Assembly: GCA_955652345.1 (NCBI GenBank)
Contig: CATPBV010000137.1
Span: forward strand, 1-22,892
From: an uncultured Solirubrobacteraceae bacterium
GTDB lineage: Bacteria > Actinomycetota > Thermoleophilia > Solirubrobacterales > Solirubrobacteraceae
Direction of reading: 5' to 3'
DNA length: 22,892 nt
Positions 1-6,056 of this stretch are shown piece after piece. The first letter of the stretch is position 1; each line of letters starts with the position of its first letter. A model generated the notes under the pieces. That model saw only the letters and a program-made list of their open reading frames with translations. It did no database searches and had not been told where the DNA came from. The position numbers and the translations under genes were made by a program.

Positions 1-1
1 C

Positions 2-37
2 CTTCGTGCTGCCCGCAAGCTAGAGGTGCAGCAGTGA
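2..37 (+). CDS. rsmH: C-terminal end of RsmH (16S rRNA m4C1402 methyltransferase), partial
   Basis: Only the last eleven codons are present, reading LRAARKLEVQQ and then TGA. The LRAA(E/R)K(L) ending is typical of RsmH (MraW), whose C-terminus usually reads ...RSAKLRAAEK. RsmH normally lies directly upstream of ftsL in dcw clusters, as here. The family methylates N4 of C1402 in 16S rRNA. The call rests on eleven residues plus position, so it is likely but not certain. The stop overlaps a GTG codon (GTGA at 34-37). Confidence 0.6.
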   Translation, partial: LRAARKLEVQQ

Positions 38-90
38 GGATCGTCCCGCTCGCAGCCGCAGCAGTGACGATCGGCCCGCTCGCGGCCGCG
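31..90. repeat. Two-copy 30-bp imperfect tandem duplication at the rsmH-ftsL junction
   Basis: Positions 31-60 and 61-90 are the same 30-bp unit, beginning GCAGTGA, with four mismatches. The first copy contains the rsmH stop codon. The unit is a multiple of three, so it leaves reading frames unchanged. This is seen directly in the sequence. Confidence 0.85.
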
Positions 91-123
91 ACCGCCGACG
101 CGACCGCGGAGGCGGGTCGGTGA
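34..123 (+). CDS. Possible 29-residue coupling mini-ORF between rsmH and ftsL
   Basis: A GTG at 34 overlaps the rsmH stop (GTGA), has AGAGG at 22-26 seven bases upstream, and opens a 29-codon frame rich in Ala, Val and Thr. Its TGA (121-123) overlaps the GTG start of the ftsL-like gene (GTGA at 120-123). The layout looks like two successive translational couplings. The peptide is internally duplicated because of the 30-bp repeat and has no recognisable domain. It may be fortuitous in such GC-rich DNA, so confidence is low. Confidence 0.22.
   Translation: MRIVPLAAAAVTIGPLAAATADATAEAGR
108..112 (+). promoter_or_regulatory. Ribosome binding site of the ftsL-like gene
   Basis: GGAGG lies seven bases before the GTG at 120. 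It fixes the start of the ftsL-like gene in a frame where no other start codon is available upstream. Confidence 0.6.
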
Positions 124-1310
124 CGCCCGGCCCGATCACGGCGGCCGCCGCGAGGAGCAAGCTTCGAGCGGAAAAGCCGCCGGAGGATCGAGCGGGGGGG
201 CGCCGCCGGCGCAGGTCATCGGGGACGCGCGCTTCTCGCCGGATCTCTGGTCCGCTCACCCGCCGCGAGTCGAGCGGAGCAAGCCCGCCCCGGGTGTTCG
301 CGGGCAGGGCCGGCGCTGCCGTCGCGGCGCGGGCGGAAGCTGCGCCCCGACCTGCGTCGCGGCCGATCCCGCGGCCCACGGTCGTCCCACGCTCGGCGCC
401 GGTGCCGCGGCCCGTAAAGCCATCGATCGCGCTGCCTATCCATGCGCGCCTCATTGCACCCCTGCGGTCGCTGCCGGACCACGCTCTCCTGGACCGGCTT
501 GTCCGCGGCCGCTCATGGATCCCGCTGCTCGGTGTGCTGCTCGCGGGCATCGTCGCGATGCAGGTCGAGGTGCTGAGGATGAGCGCGAGCATCGGGCGCT
601 CGATCGTGTCCAGCTCGCAACTCCAGATTCGCAACGATCAGCTGCGCTCGACGATCGCTTCGCTCGCCGACGACCAGCGCATCATGCGGCTGGCTGAGGC
701 GATGGGAATGGTCATGCCGCACCCGGACATGGTTGGTTTCCTGTCGGCCTTGCCTGGCGGCGCGGTCGATAAGGCAATCCGAGGCATCCACGCTGCGGGC
801 GTCACGAACTTCCTCTATTCCGCGGCGAACTCCGGCTCGGTCAACGGAACCGTGGTCACGCTCGCGGGCCTCCAGTCGCCCTTCAACGGCATCGGTGGGT
901 CGCTCGCCCTCGGCGGGCAGGGCGCAACGGGCGGTGGCGGAGCGAGTACGTCGGGGTTGGGCCCGGGCTCGCAGAGCACCCCGGCCGGAGCGCCCGGGAC
1001 CGGCACCAGCGGGGCTGGTGGCGGAGCCCCGGGCGGCGGCCAGAGCAGTGGCGCGCCCGTCGGCGGCCAGGGCGGCGGTAGCCCCGCCGGCAGCCAGGGT
1101 GGCGGAACCCCCGGCGGCCAGGGCGGCGGAACCCCCGCCGGCGGCCAAGGTGGCGGAACCCTCGCCGGCGGCCAGGGTGGCGGAACCCTCGCCGGCCAGG
1201 GCGGCGGAACGCCCGGCGGAAGTCCCGCGACCCCACCGAGCGGCGGCGTGAGCGCACCGACCGGGGCCGCCTCGATCCAGCAGCCCGGCGCGCAGACCAC
1301 CGGGGGGTAG
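120..1310 (+). CDS. ftsL: FtsL-like division protein with glycine-rich outer tail
   Basis: This 396-residue protein has FtsL-like architecture and position, between rsmH and ftsI. A basic, Arg/Pro-rich cytoplasmic N-terminus (about 1-130) precedes one membrane segment (about 133-152, starting WIPLLGVLLAG). A short heptad-rich stretch follows (about 155-195, with QLQIRNDQLRSTIASL), as expected for an FtsL/DivIC coiled coil, ending in an 'AEAMGMVMP' region. Residues about 262-396 are a low-complexity Gly/Gln/Pro/Ala tail with GGQGGGTPA-like repeats, outside the cell if topology is type II. FtsL recruits and activates FtsW-FtsI with FtsB and FtsQ. Typical FtsL proteins are about 100-200 residues, so both extensions are unusual. 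GTG 120 is the start because GGAGG (108-112) lies seven bases before it and the frame has no earlier start after the TAG at 21-23. Homology is inferred from topology and context, not from a strong motif. Confidence 0.68.
   Translation: MTPGPITAAAARSKLRAEKPPEDRAGGRRRRRSSGTRASRRISGPLTRRESSGASPPRVFAGRAGAAVAARAEAAPRPASRPIPRPTVVPRSAPVPRPVKPSIALPIHARLIAPLRSLPDHALLDRLVRGRSWIPLLGVLLAGIVAMQVEVLRMSASIGRSIVSSSQLQIRNDQLRSTIASLADDQRIMRLAEAMGMVMPHPDMVGFLSALPGGAVDKAIRGIHAAGVTNFLYSAANSGSVNGTVVTLAGLQSPFNGIGGSLALGGQGATGGGGASTSGLGPGSQSTPAGAPGTGTSGAGGGAPGGGQSSGAPVGGQGGGSPAGSQGGGTPGGQGGGTPAGGQGGGTLAGGQGGGTLAGQGGGTPGGSPATPPSGGVSAPTGAASIQQPGAQTTGG
1060..1220 (+). repeat. In-frame tandem repeats encoding Gly-Gly-Gln-Gly-Gly-Gly-Thr units
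   Basis: This part of the ftsL-like gene is built of 24-27 bp units encoding GGQGGG(T/S)(P/L)A-type segments. The clearest pair is 1140-1166 and 1167-1193, two 27-bp copies differing at one base. The near identity at DNA level points to recent expansion by slippage or unequal crossing-over rather than codon choice alone. Confidence 0.85.
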
Positions 1311-1316
1311 CTGGGC

Positions 1317-2981
1317 GTGGCCAGGATCGACCGGCGGATCGGGATCCTGTTCGCCGCGTTCATCGTGCTGCTTGCGATCGCGATGGCGCGAGCGACGTAT
1401 CTCGGGACGGTCCAGGCCGCGTCGCTGCAGCAGCAGGCTGCTGCCCAGCACGTGGTCGACCAGCCGGTCCCGGCCCTGAGAGGCGCAATCACCGACCGCA
1501 ACGGCGTCGACCTGGCGATCAGCGCGACCGCCTACGACATCCAGTCCGACAACTACCAGATCACCGATCCTCAGACGGTCGCGCGGGAGCTGGCGCCGCT
1601 GCTCGGCCAGTCGACTGGGTCGCTGCTGGTGAAGCTCACCAAGCACAACGGCGGCGTGTCGCTGGCGACGCACGTGCCCGCCGCGCAGGTGGCTGCGGTG
1701 AAAGCCGCGGTCAAGAATCTCGGGATCCCGGGCCTCTCGTTTGCGCCGAACACCGTGCGGATCTATCCCCGCTCCTGGACCGCCTCGCAGGTGATCGGCA
1801 GCGTTCACAGCGACGGCCACGGCGCGAGCGGGCTCGAGTACTTCTACGACCAGGTGCTCGGCGGCCTCGACGGCATTCGGAGGGTCGTCTACGACGAGAA
1901 GGGGCAGGCGATCTCGGTCGACGACCGACGGCAGACCCAGCCGGGCAAGACCGTCCGCCTGACGATCGACGCGGCGCTCCAGGAGGAGGTCGAGCAGGTG
2001 CTCGCGGGCGTCGGCGCTCAGTTCTCGCCAAAGGCCGCGACCGCGCTCGTCATGGATCCGAACACAGGTCAGATACTCGCGCTCGCCAACTGGCCACGGG
2101 TCAACGCGAACGATCCGTCGGGAGCTCCCTCGAGCGCGACCCAGAACCTTCCCGTGCTGTTCAACTACGAGCCGGGCTCGACGTTCAAGGCGATAACGAT
2201 CGCCGGCGCTCTCCAGGACGGCTTGGTGACGCCCAACACGGTGTTCTACGTCCCCTGGGAGCTCCATGTCGCCGACCGGAAGATCCACGATGCCGAGGCC
2301 CACGGCAACGAATACCTGTCGGTCGCCAGCATCCTGAAGGTCTCGAGCAACATCGGAGCCGACGAGATCGGTATGAAGCTCCACGACGCTCGCTTCGACT
2401 ACTGGGTCCACCGCTTCGGTTTCGGTTCCCCCACGGGAGTCGATCTCCCCGGAGAGCAGCAGGGAATCGTGCTCCACTCCTGGCGATACTCGGGCTCCTC
2501 GATGGGAACCCTGCCGATCGGTCAGGGCGAGTCGGTGACGCTGATGCAGATGGCGGCCGCGTACTCGGCGATCGCCAACGGCGGGATCCTGCGATCGCCC
2601 AGGATCGTCGAGGCGATCGGCGGCAGGCCCGTGGCAACTCCCCCTGGACATCGGGTGATCTCAGCCGCGGTGGCGCTGGAGCTCCGCAAGATGCTTCAGG
2701 GCGTGTTCGCCGACGGCGGCACGGCCTCCGGCGCCCAGATCCCTGGCTACGACATGGCGGGCAAGACCGGCACCGCCAACGTCGTGGTTGGTAATCAGTA
2801 CTCGAAGACGAAGTTCATCGCCTCGTTCATCGGGATGGTCCCGACAAACCACCCGCGTCTGCTTGCTGCCGTGATGGTCGACGAGCCGCAGGGATTGATC
2901 TACGGCGGCCAGGTGGCGGCGCCGGCGTTCGCGAAGATCATGGGCTGGGCCGTGCCGTACTTCGGTATCTCGCCCAGGTAG
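1317..2981 (+). CDS. ftsI: Peptidoglycan D,D-transpeptidase FtsI (class B PBP)
   Basis: A 554-residue class B penicillin-binding protein that cross-links septal peptidoglycan with FtsW at the outer membrane face. One N-terminal membrane anchor (about 8-26) precedes a PBP dimerisation/pedestal domain (about 50-205, with RGAITDRNG at 55-63). The transpeptidase domain follows. All three active-site motifs are present: STFK at 288-291 with the nucleophilic serine S288, SSN at 343-345, and KTG at 483-485. No PASTA domain follows, so the protein ends just after the catalytic domain, as in PASTA-less FtsI. The GTG start is six bases after the ftsL-like stop, with a G-rich stretch at 1302-1307 as a plausible Shine-Dalgarno site, so the two genes are co-transcribed. 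The neighbourhood (rsmH, ftsL upstream; murE, murF downstream) supports FtsI over an elongation PBP2. Confidence 0.93.
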   Translation: MARIDRRIGILFAAFIVLLAIAMARATYLGTVQAASLQQQAAAQHVVDQPVPALRGAITDRNGVDLAISATAYDIQSDNYQITDPQTVARELAPLLGQSTGSLLVKLTKHNGGVSLATHVPAAQVAAVKAAVKNLGIPGLSFAPNTVRIYPRSWTASQVIGSVHSDGHGASGLEYFYDQVLGGLDGIRRVVYDEKGQAISVDDRRQTQPGKTVRLTIDAALQEEVEQVLAGVGAQFSPKAATALVMDPNTGQILALANWPRVNANDPSGAPSSATQNLPVLFNYEPGSTFKAITIAGALQDGLVTPNTVFYVPWELHVADRKIHDAEAHGNEYLSVASILKVSSNIGADEIGMKLHDARFDYWVHRFGFGSPTGVDLPGEQQGIVLHSWRYSGSSMGTLPIGQGESVTLMQMAAAYSAIANGGILRSPRIVEAIGGRPVATPPGHRVISAAVALELRKMLQGVFADGGTASGAQIPGYDMAGKTGTANVVVGNQYSKTKFIASFIGMVPTNHPRLLAAVMVDEPQGLIYGGQVAAPAFAKIMGWAVPYFGISPR

Positions 2982-3017
2982 CACCGCTCCCCGGGCGCCG
3001 CCGTCGCTACGCGGGGC

Positions 3018-3392
3018 TCAGCCCCCGGCGGTGCGCTCGCCCCGGAGCTGCCGTCCAAGGGCCGCGAGCCGCTCGTCCCATTGCTCGCCGACGTCGGTCA
3101 TCCACGAAACCGCGTCGGACAGCGGCGCGGGAGTAACGCGGTAGCGGACCTCGCGTCCCGCCCGCTCGCGCTCCAGGAGCCCCGCGTCGGCGAGGGCGTT
3201 CAGATGCTTGAGCACCGCCTGGCGGGAGATCGGGAGGTCCGCGGCCAGCTCGGTCGCCGTCGCGGCGGGCCCGGCCGCGATCGCGGCCAACAGCGTGCGT
3301 CGCGTGCGATCGGACAGCGCGCCGAACACGGCGTCCGCGCGGCTCGGCTCGCCGAGCGCCGCCCGCGCCCAGTCGGCGTCTGACGGGATCAC
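3018..3392 (-). CDS. ArsR-family winged-helix transcriptional regulator
   Basis: A 124-residue protein with an ArsR-type winged helix: an ALSDRTRR(T)LL opening helix, then ELAADLPISRQAVLKHL as the helix-turn-helix (about 48-64) and the wing ending EVRYRVTP. No CxC or other metal-binding cysteines are present; there are no cysteines at all. It is therefore probably a non-metal ArsR of the kind paired with SRPBCC/AHSA1 proteins. The GTG start (3390-3392) follows the stop of the upstream SRPBCC gene by one base, so the two form a bicistronic operon. Family knowledge suggests it represses its own operon by binding the palindromes at 3809-3828 and 3846-3861. The gene converges with ftsI, with a 36-base gap. 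Confidence 0.88.
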   Translation of the reverse strand: MIPSDADWARAALGEPSRADAVFGALSDRTRRTLLAAIAAGPAATATELAADLPISRQAVLKHLNALADAGLLERERAGREVRYRVTPAPLSDAVSWMTDVGEQWDERLAALGRQLRGERTAGG

Positions 3393-3393
3393 C

Positions 3394-3789
3394 TTACGCG
3401 GCCACCATCGCCGGCCCGAACGAACGCTGGCCGGCCCCCGGAAGCGGGACTCCCACCAGGTCGAGCAGCTCGAGGGGCCTCGACTCGATCACGCGGAGCC
3501 GCGTGCCCCGCTCGCCTGGGGTGATCGTGACCTCGACGCGCGTCGCGGACTCGCCCTCCGCTGCCCACCAGAACACCAGTGACGCGGTGCGGTCCTCGGA
3601 AGCGGACGGGGGGGAGGCCTCCTCGACCCATCCCGCCTTCTCCGTCGGGCCCGAGCGAAACGACGCGTCACCCCCGGGCAGCAGCTCGAGCGCGACCTCG
3701 TCGGCGAGCCAGCCGTCGCCCGTCACCGCGTCCCAGACCTCCTCGACGGAGGCCTCCAGCTCCAGCTCCCGCTCAACCTGCTCGATCAC
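3394..3789 (-). CDS. SRPBCC (AHSA1/START-like) domain protein
   Basis: This 131-residue protein begins VIEQVERELELEAS and contains the pattern (VWDAVTGDGWLADE) of SRPBCC/AHSA1 small-molecule-binding helix-grip proteins. A central beta-rich part (VFWWAAEGESATRVEVTI) precedes a final helix around GPAMVAA. Such proteins often sit beside an ArsR regulator; the ligand is unknown. The start is GTG 3789 rather than the longer reading to 3849, because AGGAGG (complement of 3795-3800) lies five bases upstream and the longer form would read through the operator palindrome. It is the first gene of a two-gene operon with the ArsR regulator and diverges from clpP. Confidence 0.8.
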   Translation of the reverse strand: MIEQVERELELEASVEEVWDAVTGDGWLADEVALELLPGGDASFRSGPTEKAGWVEEASPPSASEDRTASLVFWWAAEGESATRVEVTITPGERGTRLRVIESRPLELLDLVGVPLPGAGQRSFGPAMVAA

Positions 3790-3808
3790 CTGAACCTCCT
3801 CCCACGAC

Positions 3809-3828
3809 GTGCAACCCGTTGGTTGCAC
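3809..3828. promoter_or_regulatory. Operator-like palindrome 1 (GTGCAACC-N4-GGTTGCAC)
   Basis: A perfect 8-bp inverted repeat with a 4-base spacer, 20 bases upstream of the GTG of the SRPBCC gene. It shares the core GCAACC-N4-GGTTGC with the second palindrome, whose centre is 35 bp away. Dyads of this size are typical of ArsR-type dimers. Assignment to the adjacent ArsR protein is inference. Confidence 0.72.
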
Positions 3829-3845
3829 ACGTGCTAAGCTTGATC

Positions 3846-3861
3846 GCAACCATTTGGTTGC
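3846..3861. promoter_or_regulatory. Operator-like palindrome 2 (GCAACCA-TT-TGGTTGC)
   Basis: A perfect 7-bp inverted repeat with a 2-base centre and the same GCAACC/GGTTGC arms as palindrome 1. It ends 35 bases before the clpP ATG. The two sites together cover the space between the divergent genes, so promoters in both directions could be occluded. I could not assign confident -35/-10 boxes here. Confidence 0.72.
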
Positions 3862-3896
3862 ACTTTATCAACACCGTGGCCGCAGGAGGTACGAAA

Positions 3897-4514
3897 ATGA
3901 CCCTGGTGCCGATGGTCGTCGAGCAGACAGCTCGCGGCGAACGCTCGTTTGACATCTACTCGCGGCTACTGAATGACCGCGTCGTATTCCTTGGCGGTCA
4001 GGTGAACGAGGAGAGCGCAAACCTGATCGTCGCGCAGCTGGTCCACCTCGAATCGGACGACCCCGACAAAGACATCCACCTGTACATCAACTCCCCCGGC
4101 GGCTCGATCTACGCCGGGCTCGCGATCTACGACACGATGCAATTCATCCGGCCCGACGTGCAGACGATCTGCTACGGGATCGCGATGTCCGCCGGATCGC
4201 TGCTGCTTGCCGGCGGCGCGGCGGGCAAGCGGATGGCGCTGCCCAACAGCCGGATCCTGATCCACCAGCCCAGCGCGGGCTTCGAGGGCCAGTCGACCGA
4301 CATAGAGATCCATGCCCGCGAAGTGCTGGCGCTCAGGGCCCGGATCGACGAGATCTATGCCCAGCACACGGGTCAGCCGATCGAGCGGGTCCATGCCGAC
4401 TCGGAGCGCGACCGCTTCTTCACGGGCGCCGAGGCGGTGGCGTACGGGCTCGTCGACCGCGTGATCGAACGGCGGGAGCTTCCGCGAGGCGCGCGCGGAT
4501 TCGGCCAGGGGTAG
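3897..4514 (+). CDS. clpP: ATP-dependent Clp protease proteolytic subunit
   Basis: A 205-residue serine peptidase of the ClpP family, which forms a tetradecameric barrel fed by Clp ATPases. The triad is intact: S98 in GIAMSAGS, H123 in ILIHQPSAG, and D172 in ERDRFFTG. The oxyanion and substrate strand INSPGGS (65-70) and the C-terminal GLVDRVI helix are also normal, and the length fits the family. The ATG at 3897 has AGGAGG (3884-3889) seven bases upstream; the much longer open frame from 3579 is not used. No clpX or second clpP adjoins it. The gene diverges from an SRPBCC-arsR operon across a shared operator region, so its expression may depend on that regulator. It interrupts the ftsI-murE order of the dcw cluster. 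Confidence 0.94.
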   Translation: MTLVPMVVEQTARGERSFDIYSRLLNDRVVFLGGQVNEESANLIVAQLVHLESDDPDKDIHLYINSPGGSIYAGLAIYDTMQFIRPDVQTICYGIAMSAGSLLLAGGAAGKRMALPNSRILIHQPSAGFEGQSTDIEIHAREVLALRARIDEIYAQHTGQPIERVHADSERDRFFTGAEAVAYGLVDRVIERRELPRGARGFGQG

Positions 4515-4535
4515 CCCGGGGGACGCGGCAAGATC

Positions 4536-4570
4536 GGCGTTTTACTGGCGCATAGGCCCAGTGGAACGCC
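4536..4570 (+). terminator. Strong hairpin after clpP, possible terminator or murE leader structure
   Basis: GGCGTT (4536-4541) pairs with AACGCC (4565-4570). Two U-G wobble pairs follow, then ACTGG pairs with CCAGT, around a short loop. This gives about 13 bp of stem 21 bases after the clpP stop. No U-tract follows, so it is either a U-less terminator, an mRNA-stabilising element, or a structure in the murE leader. Confidence 0.45.
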
Positions 4571-4619
4571 AAAGTTGAGAGTCCGACGCTCCGGGCCTGC
4601 AAGTACCCTCCGACCACCG

Positions 4620-6056
4620 ATGCGCCTGCACCAAGTGATCGCCGGGGCCTCGCCCGCCGCCAATGATCTCGAGATCACAAGCCTCGCCTACGACGCCCGC
4701 CAGGTGGTCCCCGGGACGCTGTTCTTCTGCGTCCCCGGGTTCACGCGCGACGGTCACGATTTCGCCCCGGAGGCGATCGCGCGGGGCGCTGCCGCGCTCG
4801 TCGTCGAGCGCCCGCTCGGCCTGGAGGTCCCCGAGATCGTCGTGTCATCGGTGCGCGAGGCGATGGCCCCGGCGGCGGCAGCGTTCAACGGCGATCCGAC
4901 CGCGACGCTGAAAGTCGTCGGAGTGACCGGCACGAACGGCAAGACCACGACCGCGTTTCTGATGGCCGCGCTGCTCGAAGCCGGCGGCCGCCAGGCGGGT
5001 CTCCTCGGCACCGTCAAGAGCGTGATCGGTGGACGCGAGCATCCGGTCGTCCGGACCACACCCGAGGCGATCGACCTACAGGCGACGTTCCGGGCAATGC
5101 TCGACGCCGGCGATGTGGCTTGTGTGATGGAGGTCTCCTCGCACGCGCTCGAGCTCCACCGCGCCGACGCCATTCACTTCGCGGCCGCGATCTTCACGAA
5201 CCTGACCCAGGACCACCTCGACTTCCACCCGTCGATGGAGGACTACTTCCTGGCCAAGCGGCGGCTGTTCGTTGCGCCCGGGCCGGCGGTTGCCGTGCTC
5301 AACGTCGATGACCCTTACGGCCGGCGGCTGGCCAGGGAGCTGGCGAGCCCGGTGACGTTCGCCCTGCGAAACGACGCCGCGTATCGAGCGGTCGACGTCC
5401 ACACGGGTCTCTCGGGGTCTCGCTTCACCGTGCTCGCACCGGACGGGCGACACGAGCTGAGCTCCCGGCTCCGGGGTCGCTTCAACGTCTACAACGTCCT
5501 TGGCGCCTTCGCCGCCGCCCGCGAGCTGGGCATCGACACGGCGACGGCCGCACAGGCGATCGCGGCCGCCGAGCAGGTGCCGGGTCGCTTCCAGACGATC
5601 GACGAAGGACAAGACTTCGCGGTCCTGGTCGACTACGCGCATACCCCGGATTCGCTCGAGAATGTGCTGATCGCCGCGCGCGAGCTGGCGGAGTCCCAGG
5701 TGCACGTGGTGTTCGGCTGCGGTGGGGACCGCGACCGCGGCAAGCGCCCGCTGATGGGCGGGATCGCGGGCAGGCTGGCCGCCCGGGTGATCGTCACCTC
5801 CGACAATCCCCGCTCCGAGGATCCCGACGCGATCATCGAGGAGATTCTCGCCGGCGTCGGCCGGGCGGTCGAGCATCACACGGACCGCCGGATCGCGATC
5901 GCCGAGGCGATCGCGGGGGCCCGCGCCGGCGACGTCGTGGTGATCGCCGGGAAGGGCCACGAGCAGGGTCAGGAGTTCGAGGCGGGCAGGAAGGTGCCGT
6001 TCGACGACGTCACCGTCGCCCGCGAGTCCCTGCGGAGCGTGACGCTCGCGGGATGA
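4620..6056 (+). CDS. murE: UDP-MurNAc-L-Ala-D-Glu:meso-diaminopimelate ligase
   Basis: A 478-residue Mur ligase that adds the third stem-peptide residue in the cytoplasm using ATP. The P-loop GVTGTNGKTT lies at 101-110. EVSSHALEL at 171-179 and FTNLTQDHLDFH at 192-203 are MurE-specific. K213 in YFLAKRRLF is the expected carbamylated lysine. DNPR at 395-398 (in SDNPRSEDP) marks the meso-diaminopimelate type rather than the lysine type, and GKGHE follows at 444-448. ATG 4620 is preferred: a frame-extending TTG at 4575 adds 15 non-conserved residues just after the hairpin and lacks a binding site. No clear Shine-Dalgarno site precedes the ATG either, so leaderless initiation is possible. The stop overlaps the murF start (ATGA at 6053-6056). 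Confidence 0.95.
   Translation: MRLHQVIAGASPAANDLEITSLAYDARQVVPGTLFFCVPGFTRDGHDFAPEAIARGAAALVVERPLGLEVPEIVVSSVREAMAPAAAAFNGDPTATLKVVGVTGTNGKTTTAFLMAALLEAGGRQAGLLGTVKSVIGGREHPVVRTTPEAIDLQATFRAMLDAGDVACVMEVSSHALELHRADAIHFAAAIFTNLTQDHLDFHPSMEDYFLAKRRLFVAPGPAVAVLNVDDPYGRRLARELASPVTFALRNDAAYRAVDVHTGLSGSRFTVLAPDGRHELSSRLRGRFNVYNVLGAFAAARELGIDTATAAQAIAAAEQVPGRFQTIDEGQDFAVLVDYAHTPDSLENVLIAARELAESQVHVVFGCGGDRDRGKRPLMGGIAGRLAARVIVTSDNPRSEDPDAIIEEILAGVGRAVEHHTDRRIAIAEAIAGARAGDVVVIAGKGHEQGQEFEAGRKVPFDDVTVARESLRSVTLAG

Noticed and set aside
1060..1220. Regular repeats considered as a CRISPR array
   Set aside because: Units are contiguous and in frame, encode Gly/Gln-rich peptide, and have no unique spacers.
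513..2651. A 712-codon open frame on the minus strand
   Set aside because: It is antisense to the ftsL-like gene and ftsI, and its Arg/Asp/His-rich product has no domain; GC-rich codon bias opens such shadow frames.
3018..3392. ArsR protein as a metal sensor
   Set aside because: It has no cysteines and no metal-binding motif; pairing with SRPBCC fits the non-metal subgroup better.
3579..3896. N-terminal extension of clpP by 106 residues
   Set aside because: It would be antisense to the SRPBCC gene, read through both operators, and ignore the strong AGGAGG site before ATG 3897.
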